Assembly (NCBI RefSeq): GCF_032452875.1
Contig: NC_083875.1
Span: forward strand, 73,926,178-73,990,177
Length of the DNA: 64,000 nucleotides
Source of the DNA: Bos javanicus
Lineage: Eukaryota > Chordata > Mammalia > Artiodactyla > Bovidae
Direction: 5' to 3'
Part shown: one piece after another, positions 34,201 to 45,189 of the stretch
How positions within the stretch are numbered: the stretch's first letter is position 1
How the letters are laid out: every line of letters starts with the position of its first letter
Notes under the pieces: model-generated
Seen by the model: only the letters and a program-made list of their open reading frames with translations
What the model was told of the DNA's origin: nothing
Databases searched by the model: none
Program-made: the position numbers and the translations under genes

Positions 34201-34594
34201 ATTTATGGCTCTGCCGAAGCCAAAATGGGAAGCCCACGTCCTTGCCTGGCCAGCCTGTGCTCATCCCCATCAGCTCTGTGGCACTTCTCTTGGACTCTTG
34301 ATGTTCTACTAAGTGGGACCCCAAAACCCCAACTCTAGACTTTACCCCCAATTTTTAAAAATCCATAATAATTTTCATCTTTCTCATTAAAGCAGAAGAG
34401 GAGAATAAGGTGAAAGTGGTCTGAGGGGGCAAGGATATAGAAATGATGTGAGCATCTGATTTACTAAAGGTTCATATTCATTGGTAACAATCTAAATGAT
34501 ATATATCATAATATGACATGTATAAGTACATCATGTGTGTGTTTCATATGAAATACAACATAGATTGAGACTTTAATTGTGTCTTCAACTGTGT
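34201..34594. other. Unique sequence, nothing recognised
   Basis: No gene or repeat is recognised. Confidence 0.45.
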
Positions 34595-34735
34595 GTATCA
34601 TTTGCCCCCACTTTACAGATGAGGAGACTGAGGCACAGAGGGGTTCAGTAACTTGCCCAAGGTCATACAATAGGCAGTCAGTAAAGCTGGGAGTTGATCC
34701 CACATAGTCCCAAGAGCCCTCTTAATCACTCCACT
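34595..34735 (-). mobile_element. MIR SINE, antisense
   Basis: Reverse MIR core: ccccactttacagatgagga, gaggcacagaggggttcagt, aacttgcccaaggtcatac. Confidence 0.92.
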
Positions 34736-34879
34736 GCAGTTGTCTCCACAGGTCATTCAATTCTTCAAAAACCAACCATCAAACCACCTTTTATTTGCTC
34801 TACACGTTAGAGTTTTCTAAGAACTTCTAGGCATGGTATCTAGTCTGAGCCATTCAACTGTTATTTATGAGGATAATCG

Positions 34880-35005
34880 CTTCAATTCTTTAGCTGGGCG
34901 CACTGAGGCTCACAAAGGTTCAGTTTGATCCAGATAACACAGCCAAACCAAGGCCCAGGTCTCCTGACCCCTAAGTTCAGTGCATCTACATCAGATGACT
35001 CTTCC
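34880..35005 (-). mobile_element. MIR SINE, antisense
   Basis: Reverse MIR-like: actgaggctcacaaaggttc, acacagccaaaccaaggccc, gtctcctgacccc. It is more diverged than the copy at 34595. Confidence 0.75.
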
Positions 35006-35047
35006 CTAAATTAAACTTCACCAGGATCCCACACCCAGTTAATGGCC

Positions 35048-35253
35048 CTGCATACATGCTCAGTCACTCTGTCGTGTCCAACTCTTTTCAACCCCATGGT
35101 CTGTAGCTCCTCTGTGCATGGAATTTCCCAGGCCAGGATACTGGAGTGGGATGCCATTTCCTACTCCGGGGGATCTTCTCAACCCAGGGATCAAACTCAC
35201 GTTTCCTGCATTCGCAGGTGGATCCTTTACCACTAGCACCACCTGGGAAGCCC
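35048..35253 (-). mobile_element. Bov-tA SINE
   Basis: Antisense copy from tgcatacatgctcagtcact to gcaccacctgggaagccc. Flanks aatggccct (35041) and aatgcccct (35254) may be a one-mismatch TSD. Confidence 0.93.
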
Positions 35254-35254
35254 A

Positions 35255-35824
35255 ATGCCCCTCTAAAAGCCTCTAAAACTTTCCCCAGAAGCCCCTCTTC
35301 CCAGGGGTTCCACCTACTAACATGGGCTGGTGTCTACTCACACATCACCAACCTCTCAAGTATTTGCTATAATAATACACAAAAAATAATACTTAAAAAA
35401 AATTTGAGGACATTTGCTAATTTGCCAGGGCTTTTCCTTTTTCAGAGAATCTTACAATTCACTGGCTTCCTTCACAGGTACACCCCATGAACTGCCAAAT
35501 TAGGGTATGTAATTGCTCTTAACCCAGCACTGCCTGCCCCTCCCAGCCTGGCATTTCTTATCTGTAGATCCATTTGGCCAGCCATTGGATGGAAGGCTGG
35601 GAGTGCAGGTAGGTGGGAAAATAGGAGGCTGGAGCATATACTCCCACCCTGAGGTCCCCTGACATGCTCTGGGGGCCCTGGACACATCAGAGAGGTGCAC
35701 TCGGAGCTGCAATAAGCAGAGACCATCAGACAACCTTTGATCCAGCAAAGGCTCCATTAGCCCCTATGCATCAGCTGTTAGTGACCCTCGGCTAATGGTG
35801 AACTCCCCACACATGCAAATATGT
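35255..35824. other. Unique sequence, nothing recognised
   Basis: No gene or repeat is recognised. Confidence 0.45.
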
Positions 35825-35837
35825 TCTACATGATCAT

Positions 35838-36055
35838 TGTTTATTTTATTTGCTTGTTAGTCACTCAGTCATGTCTGACTCTTTTCGATCCCATGGACTG
35901 TAGCCCACCAGGCTCCTCTGTCCATGGGATTCTCCAGGCAAGAACACTAGAGTGAGTTGCCATTCCCTTCTCCAAGGGATCTTCCTGACCCAGGGATTAA
36001 ACTCGGGTCTCCCACATTGCAGGTAGATTCTTTACTATCTGAGCCACCAGGGAAG
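35838..36055 (-). mobile_element. Bov-tA SINE with 13-bp TSD
   Basis: Antisense copy from tgtttattttatttgcttgt to gagccaccagggaag. The TSD tctacatgatcat lies at 35825-35837 and 36056-36068. Confidence 0.96.
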
Positions 36056-36068
36056 TCTACATGATCAT

Positions 36069-36656
36069 ACACACACACATTTAAATGAATTTTATAAGCG
36101 CCTGTACACACATAGGAATGTTGACATACATATATGTATCAGGGATCATTTTTCAATCTGCCAAAAATTATCTCTTGGGTGTCACTATTTGAACGGAGAC
36201 ATATGATGCACTGGAGAAAAGAAAAGAACAGGAAGGCATGATCTCAGCTTCAATCAATCAACAAATCAATCAGTTTATATCTATTGAGTAACTTCTATGT
36301 AGCTGTCCCTATGCTACATTCTAGAAATAGAAAAGTAATGTGATGTAGTCCAGCAAGGAATGTATGGTTTAGTTGGAGAAAGAACTGTAATAATAACCTT
36401 TGTCTTTTGCATAGTCATTTCTGTTTTACAAAATGCTTTTTCAAACACTGTCCCCCATGCTTCACATCTACTACCAGCCCCATTTTGCCGATGAGAAAAC
36501 AGGCTCAAAACTCATTTGCCCCAAATTGTGTAACTAAAGTATGAAAGAGCAAGAACTTTGACTCAGTTCTTCAAACTCCAAATCCATGTCTCTATCCAAA
36601 GAAACATGCTGGCTTTGCAAAGCAAGATGAATCCACGAAAACTGACGTAGCAGCAC
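36069..36656. other. Unique with possible ancient-repeat piece
   Basis: The 36254-36350 part (atctattgagtaacttctat, then gctacattctagaaatag) resembles an old mammalian LINE/SINE motif, but the family is not certain. No gene is seen. Confidence 0.4.
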
Positions 36657-36937
36657 CGGAGAAGGCAATGGCAGCCCACTCCAGTACTCTTGCCTGGAAA
36701 ATCCCATGGACAGAGGAGCCTGGAAGGCTGCAGTCCATGGGGTCACTGAGGGTCAGACACAACTGAGCGACTTCACTTTCACTTTTCACTTTCATGCATT
36801 GAAGAAGGAAATGGCAACCCACTCCAGCGTTCTTGCCTGGAGAATCCCAGGGACAGCGGAGGCTGGTGGGCTGCCATCTATGGGGTCACACAGAGTTGGA
36901 CACGACTGAATCGACTTAGCAGCAGCAGCAGCAGCAT
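36657..36937 (+). mobile_element. Bov-A2 SINE with (AGC)n tail
   Basis: Sense dimer from cggagaaggcaatggcagcc to cgacttagcagcagcagca. The tail has about six AGC units. Confidence 0.95.
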
Positions 36938-37049
36938 GATCTAATTATATTAATGAATGAGATCTGACTATGAGAGACAGGGGCTGATAAAGAGGAAGCA
37001 ACACTGGACTTAGAGGCAGACCACTGAGCCTCCGTCACTTGCTGGTGAA

Positions 37050-37137
37050 ACCTAACACATCTAACATCATATGGAAAAACACGAGCAAACTTTTTGGCCA
37101 ACCCAATATGACGGCATCGTGCAAACTCTTTAGCCAA
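37050..37137. mobile_element. Mariner terminal remnant
   Basis: It contains catatggaaaaacacgagca and then aactttttggccaacccaat, the terminal motif of ruminant mariner elements. A second copy with the gcaaactctttagccaatct motif follows. No full inverted pair is evident. Confidence 0.65.
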
Positions 37138-38358
37138 TCTGAGTCCCAGTTTTCTCTAGAATGGTGATAACAGCAGCCATTCCAGAGGGCTGTTGTCAGG
37201 AATAAGAGAAATAATATGTGTGAAGATGCTCTACAGACAGAAGAGGACCAAAGGAGTATAACTTGTTAGGTATGGGTGATGGCGTAGCAGGAAGGGTCCC
37301 CTCAGCTGCGGAGGCTGGCAGATAACGATGCCTGGGCCAGTGCCACCTTCAAGCAGGTCTCTCCCAGTTCACATCCCCGGGCCAGGTGCATGGCTCCCAG
37401 TGCATTCAAATCTGGGTTCTAAAGATCTACGTTGTAGCAAACTTGTGGAAGAGCAAGACCTCTTCTGAATCACTCTAGAAGATGAAAATATAACACAATT
37501 TGCAAAGCACATTATTTGGCATAGGAAACTAAGATTCTTTAAAGAAATAACCATCTAACCAGGGGCTTCAGAGAGCATAGGCATTGTACCGCTCAGCCTC
37601 GTATGTCGGAAGCACTTGGGAGTAAAAATGATTCTGACATATGACAATGCAGATTTTTGCAGAGAACTCTCCCTACATGTCTGAGTCAGTCTTTTTACAC
37701 TACTCCTGCAATAGAAAGAACCAACGTGTCCTTATGAATAATGAGAAGGGCCAGAAGGGCTCCTTTTCACATGTCTGGTTGACTTGGTTTCTGGATTAAA
37801 GGGCTGGTGGGCTGCCCTATTCCTTCGCTTACCAGTAAGTCCACGTGATCCGCAGGCACGCACTTGCCAGGAAGCCTTCCACTGAGGGTTAATGGTTTCC
37901 CTCTCTGCCGGTGCCCTTGGCCTCGGGGTCAACTGTTAGAGCCTTGAGCTATATTACTCTTAGGAAATTCAGCCGCAAGGGCCTCTGTCCTGTCACCTCC
38001 TCTTCCCAGCCCCAGTTGCAGATAGAAAAGGAAGCCCCAGGTCAAGAAGGAAGGTCTGCATTTGTCTGTACACAGTAAGTGCACAATCATATCTCATCTA
38101 AACCACGGCTTTACATAATCAGTCCTATTATGGAAATAAGCATCTCTATACATACGTGTGAGTCTGTCCTCCTGAGAGATTCCTACGTTTGAAGACCCAT
38201 GGCAGCTGATGCCCTCAGCTATGACTTCTCACGATGCTTATCCATTTACATCTTTCCCAATATTTCATTTTGGAAATTTATTTAAGACATAACACAGTTT
38301 CAAGAATTTAAAAGTCAGTGTCCAAACGCTCATCACCTAGATTCTGCCATAACATTAA
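37138..38358. other. Unique sequence, nothing recognised
   Basis: No gene or ruminant repeat is recognised. Confidence 0.5.
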
Positions 38359-38369
38359 CATGTTATCCA

Positions 38370-38552
38370 GGGACTTCCCTGGTGGTCCAGTGGGTAAGAA
38401 TCTGCCTTGCATTACAGGGGATGGTGTTGGATCCTTGGTCGGGGAACTAGGATCCCACATGCCACAAAACAACTAAGCCCATGCTCCGCAATGAAGATCC
38501 CATGTCCCACAATTAAGAACTGATGCAGCCAAAGAAATAAATAAATGAAAAC
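38370..38552 (+). mobile_element. CHR-type SINE with 11-bp TSD
   Basis: It runs from gggacttccctggtggtcca to an A-rich aaataaataaatgaaaac end. The TSD catgttatcca lies at 38359-38369 and 38553-38563. Confidence 0.95.
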
Positions 38553-38570
38553 CATGTTATCCATTCATTC

Positions 38571-38572
<2 letters not shown>

Positions 38573-38606
<34 letters not shown>

Positions 38607-38620
38607 ACACATACACACAA
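38573..38620. repeat. (CA)n microsatellite
   Basis: A nearly pure CA run of about 22 units, broken by two ACAT steps. It lies between a CHR and a Bov-tA SINE. Confidence 0.97.
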
Positions 38621-38631
38621 TCTTTGTTTGG

Positions 38632-38833
38632 GCTTCCCTGGTGGCTTGGTGGTAAAGAATCTTCCTGCAATGCAGGAGACACAAGTTTGATCCCTGAATC
38701 AGGAAGATCCTCAGGAGATGGGAATGGCAACCCACTCCAGTATTCTTGCCTAGAAAATCCCATGGACAGAGGAGCCTCAAAGGCTACAGTCCATGGGGTG
38801 GCAAAAGAGTCAGACATGACTTAGCTACTAAAC
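38632..38833 (+). mobile_element. Bov-tA SINE
   Basis: It runs from ggcttccctggtggcttggt to gacttagctactaaacaaca. Confidence 0.94.
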
Positions 38834-38947
38834 AACAAACAAGATACACAAACGTGCATATAACACAGTGCTCTGGATGTCCACACACACCTACTCGTTA
38901 GATCCATTGCTACAACGGCACATCTTTCTGCTGAGTTTAAAAGACCC

Positions 38948-39065
38948 ATATTTAAATATGCGTTGAATCACTTTGCTGCACACCAGAAACTAACACCACA
39001 TTTCAAATCAACTGTACTGCAAAAATAAAGAAAAATAAATTAACAAAATCAAGGGAAAATAAAAT
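38948..39065 (+). mobile_element. L1 3' end
   Basis: Reads tgaatcactttgctgcacac, cagaaactaacaccacattt and an A-rich tail, the standard terminus of ruminant L1. Confidence 0.8.
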
Positions 39066-39147
39066 AAATATGCATCATGATATCAATAATAAAAAGGTCT
39101 AGAAATAGAAACTTCACAAGATCAGAGAGCAAACTGTCTTTAGCACA

Positions 39148-39258
39148 GGGTTTCTTTTTTGTTTTTATTTTGGCTTTTTGGCTGTGCCTGGCAATCGAAC
39201 CTGTGCCCCCAGCAGTGGAAACATGGAGTCTTAACCACTGGACCACGAGGGACGTCCA
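39148..39258 (-). mobile_element. CHR-type SINE, partial
   Basis: A T-rich start is followed by ggctttttggctgtgcctgg and cttaaccactggaccacgag. It is the antisense 5' half only. Confidence 0.85.
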
Positions 39259-40297
39259 ATAGCATACTGTATTAAACAGAAAGCTTAAGATACACAATGC
39301 TGAGAATAATCTAAGAACCTTCCCCATGTCAACCTGTAATGAAAAAGAAAAAGTTTGATTCAGTCAGCTTGGGAACAAGCCCTCCTGTTCAGATTCTTGC
39401 AGACAGTGTTGGGAAAAAATAGCCGGTCCTTCTTATTCCAACAAAATCTGCCATCCCCAGAACTGAATTCAAATCTTCTAAATTTTCAGGCCAAGAAAAG
39501 GGAAAGGGCTGTCACCACAACAACACACTAGCCTGGAAATATTAAATTGACTCAACCCATGTTTTATTAGACACAGCTTAACAACTCTGAGTTTACAAAA
39601 CTCAGCCAAACAGCATCAGGCTTCAGCATAAACTTTTGCTAACTAGCCCACATAGTTCCCATATGCTATGAGAGGTTGTTTGAGCCAACTGGGTACCTTA
39701 TAATTATAAACACACGTCTTTCAGCTCTTCTGTGTATTCTTCCCAGGCAGAACGGAAATATGTCACTTAAATTAGCACTTGGAGTACAGAGTGGGTGCCA
39801 AATTTGGGTTAGCACAAACAGGGTAAATAAAGCAGCACCAAATTAAAACGGTAAAATAAACTTCTTTATGCTCCAGTGGAAACTGCTAAGTCTTAACTGA
39901 ATGGCAGCTAATGGGTCTGGGAAAAGGAGAGCCCTCAAACTGTAGCTCTTGGCTTTTGAATTAGGTTTTCTCATCCAAGGATCTCGAGGCAATTTCTTGC
40001 AAAACTTGTGTAGTGTGAAAAAAAAAAAAAAGTAGATACGATTTCTCTTGCAAACTCCTTTGCCATCATTTTTCTTCATCATCCCCTTTCTATAATACTG
40101 CGAAGGTTTATATTTTTATCGTTATGTAACTCATGGGGAAAGGAAAAGATTTTAGAGAAATAAATGAAAGCAGATCAAGGTGATGTATGTAAGTTGGCAA
40201 AATTGGAGAGCTAGAAAACGAGGCAAAAATCTGATCATAAAAAGTCTTCCAAAGAGAAGCCTGTGTTGCTACCTTGTTTAATCATAATCAGCATTTC
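39259..40297. other. Unique sequence, nothing recognised
   Basis: A poly(A) run near 40019 is the only simple repeat. No gene is recognised. Confidence 0.5.
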
Positions 40298-40445
40298 TTT
40301 TAAAAAGAATTTTTTTAATGTGGACCATTTTTAAAGACTTTACTGAATTTGTTACAAGATTGTTTGTGTTTTGGTGTTTTTGGCCACAAGGCATGTGGGA
40401 TCTCAGCTTCCTGACCAAGGATTGAACCCGCACTCCCTGCATTGT
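40298..40445 (-). mobile_element. CHR-type SINE, variant with long T-tract
   Basis: Reads aatgtggaccatttttaaag, tttggccacaaggcatgtgg and ctgaccaaggattgaacccg in antisense. It is the same subfamily as the copy at 54938 and lacks the last part of the tRNA head. Confidence 0.8.
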
Positions 40446-40678
40446 GAAAGAAGAAAGCAATTAGTGAGTATCTACTGTGTGCCTGGGGTAAACCTAGAGA
40501 CAGGAATTATTTTCTTCATTTTGCTCATGCATCCTCACTGAACTCTGGAGCCCAAAAAGAGGGCAGGAGTAACAGGCCAGAAAATGGAAGGGTAGCAAAA
40601 ACAAAAGGGAGATTTCGTAACAACTTCATTCACGATGGCAAGCAAGAGAAGAGCTGATTCTTCCTACAACAGAGTACT

Positions 40679-40804
40679 GCTGCTGCTGCTAAGTCGCTTC
40701 AGTCGTGTCCGACTCTGTGCGACCCCAGAGACGACAGCCCACCAGGTTCCCCCGTCCCTCAGATTCTCCAGGCAAGAACACTGCAGTGGGTTGCCATTTC
40801 CTTC
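40679..40804 (-). mobile_element. Bov-A2 monomer with 13-bp TSD
   Basis: An antisense single Bov-A monomer of 126 bp that begins with tgc units and ends gccatttccttc. The 13-mer acaacagagtact is duplicated at 40666-40678 and 40805-40817. The target is L1 sequence. Confidence 0.96.
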
Positions 40805-41047
40805 ACAACAGAGTACTACTTGGCAATAAAGAAGGAACAACTATTGACAGCTGGGCAAATCTTAGAAATATTTTGCTGCCCTGAAAGAAGCCTTCTAAAA
40901 AATAGTACACACTGGTGAGTTCCTTTTTTTTTTTAGGAAGTTCTAGAACAGGCTGACCCATAGTGGTAAATTCTCACAACGCTAGTTGTCTCTCAAGGGA
41001 TGAGTAGGGACAGAAATTGACTGAGAAGAGACATCAAGGAACTGTCT

Positions 41048-41215
41048 CTGGGACTTACCTGGGTCCAGTGGCTAAGACTCAGACTCTCAATGCAGGGGGC
41101 CCAGGTGTGATCCCTGGCTGGGGAACTAGATCCCACATGCCATAACTAAAGATCCCAAATACTGCAATTAAGACCTCATGCAGTCAAACAAAAAAATTAA
41201 TTAAAAAAAAAAAAC
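41048..41215 (+). mobile_element. CHR-type SINE with 11-bp TSD
   Basis: It runs from ctgggacttacctgggtcca to a long A-tail. The TSD aggaactgtct lies at 41037-41047 and 41216-41226, inside L1 sequence. Confidence 0.95.
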
Positions 41216-41600
41216 AGGAACTGTCTTAGGTGATTGGAAGTTTCCCTGTCTTGACAGGGCTTTGGGTTACTCAAGTGTATTCATCTGTCACAACTCATCC
41301 AATGGTATACTTAGGATCTGTGCTGCTTATGGTGTGTACATTTTCCCCATTAGAGAAAAACAGGAACAGTAAACAAATACTGAATTCCACTTAATGATAT
41401 GCCAACTAAAGTACTTAGGGAGGATCTACTGATGACTGACAACTCAAATTTACTTTGAGATCATCCAGAAAATATAGAGATTGCTGGTTGGGTAGAGAGA
41501 TAAATAGATATGTGATAAGGCAAGCTTCATAAAATGTTTAATAATGAACTCTGGATGTAAAATTCTTTCAATACTGTGTATTTTAAAATTTTCATAATAA

Positions 41601-41862
41601 AATGGAAAACAGCACAAGGATAGGGATAAAAGACTAGGAAGGAAAATGAAGGAAAGGATTAGAAAAGAGAAGGATGGGAAAGGAAAAGTGAAAGAAGTCA
41701 AGTTGAAAGACACCAGAAAATACCAACAGAAATCATGTGAGGAAAATATACAAGAAAGGGAAAAATAAATAAGAAGAAAGGGGACCATGTATGTAGCAAT
41801 AATAAGAAACGAAGGGCAAACAAGGTGAAAGAACCAGGCAAGAACAGAGAAAGACATAATAG
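41601..41862. repeat. Purine-rich tract
   Basis: About 250 bp dominated by A and G, with repeats such as ggaaagg, agaaag and gaaaagtg. The antisense 135-codon frame is pyrimidine-coded low complexity, not a gene. Confidence 0.7.
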
Positions 41863-41938
41863 ATTCACTTTGCTATCCACGTGAAACTAACACAACACTG
41901 GAAATCAATTATAAACCAGTAAAAAAAAAAGAAAAAAA
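41863..41938 (+). mobile_element. L1 3' end
   Basis: Reads gattcactttgctatccacg, tgaaactaacacaacactgg and an A-rich tail. Confidence 0.75.
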
Positions 41939-42132
41939 AGCTACCCTGGTGGTCCAGTGGTTAAGAATTTGCCTGCCAATGTAAGAGACATTAGTTTGAT
42001 CCCTTCTCCAGGGAGATTCCACATGCCTCAGAGTGGCTAAGCCTGAGCGTCACAACTACTGAGCCCACACTCTAGAGCCCAAGCTCTGCAACAAGAGAAG
42101 CCAGTGCAATGAGAAGCCCATGCAAGAAAGCC
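41939..42132 (+). mobile_element. CHR-type SINE
   Basis: It runs from ctaccctggtggtccagtgg to gaagccagtgcaatgagaag, with the usual cac-aacta modules. It sits directly after an L1 poly(A) tail. Confidence 0.88.
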
Positions 42133-42949
42133 TTTAGATAAAAATTTCATGTTTATAAATTGTAAGAATATGATAGGCAAAAGGGGCAATGCTCTGGTCA
42201 GCGTGGAGGCATGGGGGCTAAACCCTGTGTGCTCAGTTGACCCACCATCTTCACTGCCCCTCATCCCACCCCAGTGACAACCCCAGAGTCTCTTCAGATC
42301 CCCAAGGCCCTGAATATACTAGCTAAGAAGAAAGCCCATGGCATTAAAACAGAAGATGTCATGATTCTGTCACAAGTGGTGACTTCAAGCAAGTCATTGA
42401 ATGACCCAGCATCTTAGTTTTATTGTTTCCATCTTCACTGCCAACTACTCCAGGGCAAGAGGCTCAATTAAGACACTACTATATAAATTTTAAAGCCTCT
42501 CATGGATGCTCAACAATTAGGACTCCTCTTCCCTATAAATTTGCTGCATACACACATCGAGAGTCTGTGAGCCAGCCTCTGGTTCTAAATGTTCTCCAGC
42601 TAAGGGTCATCTCTATCTTCTTACTGTAAGAACCAGAGAGACAACACAGCAGAAGAAAGCACACAAAACATGGAAAGTTTCTTCTAAAATGTATCTCAAA
42701 TTCAGTTGCTTCTTTCTAAATCTACTGCCACCATCTTGGTCTGAGTTTAAAGAGTCACCTGAACTGCTCTCCCAGGTTCTTCCTTTCCCAACTACCTTCC
42801 AATCCATTCTTCATGGAGAATGTAGCCAAGGAGAAAATGGAAATGACTATGTAGAGCACAAGTCTGAGACCCACAAGACCCTCTCTCCAAAAACAGAGGG
42901 AAAGGACAAAGAAATGCAATGGAAGACACATAAAAAACATAATAGAGGC
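42133..42949. other. Unique sequence, nothing recognised
   Basis: No gene or ruminant repeat is recognised. Confidence 0.45.
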
Positions 42950-43804
42950 ATGTTTTTCTAAATTGAAGAAATGTATGTAGATTTTTAAAGCACATTATAT
43001 TCCAGGAATAATCAATGAAAATCAAGGCATCACGAGACTTCCCCATTTCAACATTAAATGCTAGAATACACTAGGCAAAGACTAAGTAGTTTTAAGTGGA
43101 AAAGGGTATGACCTAAGAGTTTCACAGCCAATATTTTAAGAGTGAAGTCCTCAGAAAAAGACTCTTAGAAGTGCAAAGTTTAAAAAATATAAAGCACCTA
43201 TGCACCCTTCCTAAGAAGATTATTGAAGATCCAATCCAGCTTCTGAAAATCAAATCAAAATAAAAAGTTCAAAAGGATAGATATTATAATATGAAGAAAT
43301 TGCTGGAAATACTGGGACCAATTAAAATAGAGGTGAGCCTGATAACCAATATTGCTACGAAACTTAAATACAGATGCCAAAAATAGTTATTCAAAGGAAA
43401 ATTTTAAATTTTGAAATAATTCACACTAATCTGGTTATAAAGGCCAAATTTATTATTTTAAAAGGCTAAGAAATAGCATGAAAAGGATTAAAGGGATAAT
43501 GTAAAGAAAAAATTGTGCTAAATTACTTGTATTAAATAGAAAGATGCATTTTACTCATGGATGACAGTAAGAAAAATATAAACTAAAAAAGCTTTTGAAA
43601 AGAATTTAATCAATAGTAAAATTTTAAAAGATATGCTTATTCAAAAATAGTCAAGATTAAAAGCAAAGAGGACAAGTTCTGTGCACAAAAAGAGATAGAC
43701 ATTGGAAAGAGTAAGGAAATTTAAAAAGGAACAAGATGACTGATAATGGCCAAAATTATCAGCTATAATAATAAATGTGAATAATTTAAAATTTATTATT
43801 AAAG
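42950..43804 (+). repeat. A-rich region, probable decayed L1
   Basis: Strong A excess on the plus strand, interspersed with motifs such as agagtttcacagccaat and agaaaaagactcttagaag, suits an ancient sense-strand L1. No subfamily can be named by eye. Confidence 0.4.
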
Positions 43805-44260
43805 TGGGTTTGAATGATGAAAAGATACATGCACCCCTATGTCTATAGCAACACTATTTTCAATTGTCAAAGCATAGAAGTAACCTAAGGATCCATCAGC
43901 AGATGAATGGATAAAGAAGATATGGTATGTATACAATATACTACTCAGTCATAAAAAAAAAAAAGTGAAATTTTACTGTTTGCCACAACATGGATGGACT
44001 TAGAGGATATTATGCTAAGTGAAATAAGCCAGAAAAAGACAAATACTGTATAATATCACTTATATGTGGCAACTAAAAAATACAATAAGCTAATGAATAT
44101 AACAAAAAAGAAACAAACTCACAATTATAGAGAACAAACTAGTGGTTATCATTGGCGTGGGCAGGGAATAGGCATTATAGGGGTAGGGGATTAGGAGGTA
44201 CAAACTATTTTGTATAAAATAAGCTACAAGGATATTTGTGCAACATAAAAAGTAAAAATG
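43805..44260 (+). mobile_element. L1 3' segment
   Basis: It encodes a decayed ORF2 end (aagatacatgcacccctatg, ccatcagcagatgaatggat) and the 3' UTR (gctaagtgaaataagccaga, aatatcacttatatgtggca). Confidence 0.9.
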
Positions 44261-44262
44261 AA

Positions 44263-44466
44263 AGTGTTAGTCAATCAGTCGTGTCTGACTCTTTGCAACC
44301 TCATGGACTGTAGCTTGCCTGGCTCCTCTGTCCATGGAATTCTTCAGGCAAGAATACTGGAGTGGGTAGCCATCCCCTTCTCCAGAGGATCTTCCCAACT
44401 CAGGGACTGAACTCAAGTCTCCTGAACTGGCAGGTGGATTCTTTACCACTGAGCCATCTGGGAAGC
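44263..44466 (-). mobile_element. Bov-tA SINE
   Basis: Antisense copy from aaagtgttagtcaatcagtc to actgagccatctgggaag. It follows directly on the L1 3' end. Confidence 0.93.
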
Positions 44467-45189
44467 AACAACAACAAATAATAAAACAATAAATACACTA
44501 TACCAAAAATAGATAAATCTTTAAATATTAGAAGTCCAAGGATAACTTTGCAGAAATATCACTATAGCTAAAGGTTTTAACATAACCCTCTTGCTCTGGC
44601 ATATAAAACAGTCTAAAAAAATAAACAAGGTTGGAGAAGACATGAATAACATTTTGAAAAATAGAAACAGTCCAAACACATTGTCTAATCAAAATACAGT
44701 AATTCAAGGTAATCTCTTTAATGTTAACAAAAATAATTTACTTAGAAATCAAAATTGCAGTTTGAGTACTTATAAATAAATGACTGAAAAAAATATGTAA
44801 CCTGATGTCCAAACTGTACACAGAGAAAAATACATGGCCCCAAATACTTTCTTTTGGTGAAAAAGAAAAGAAACACTAAAAAATAAATAAGCTAAAAATT
44901 CAGTTAAGGAAACTTGAAAGTGAAATAACCCCATAAAGACTAAAGATGGACTTAACAGAGATGAAAGTAGACTCCAGCAAGTAGAACAGACAAATTTAAA
45001 TAAATAATTTCAGTATAATTTAGAAAAACTTCTTCCAAGGAGACTAAGAAAAAGAGAGGGTGAGGGAGTGAGACAGAAAAAGACACAAATGCACCCACTT
45101 CATCAGAAATAGGATGTTGGGGATTTAAACACAGATAACGTGAAGATTTTTAAGACTGTAGAACACTATGAGAACTACTTGGCTTTGTT
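44467..45189. other. A-rich sequence, no family assigned
   Basis: Possibly more of the same L1 graveyard. No gene is seen. Confidence 0.35.

Larger units (their letters stand above)
40630..41600 (+). mobile_element. Old L1 3' region, twice interrupted
   Basis: The L1M-type order is recoverable: a gagtactacttggcaataaag segment, cagaaattgactgagaagag, gaactgtctctgg, ctcatccaatggtatactta, ggatctgtgctgc. It is broken by a Bov-A2 at 40679-40804 and a CHR SINE at 41048-41215. Confidence 0.75.

Noticed and set aside
41450..41857. 135-codon minus-strand frame rich in Phe, Ser and Leu
   Set aside because: It is the translation of a purine-rich tract read in antisense, a known cause of artificial membrane-like frames.
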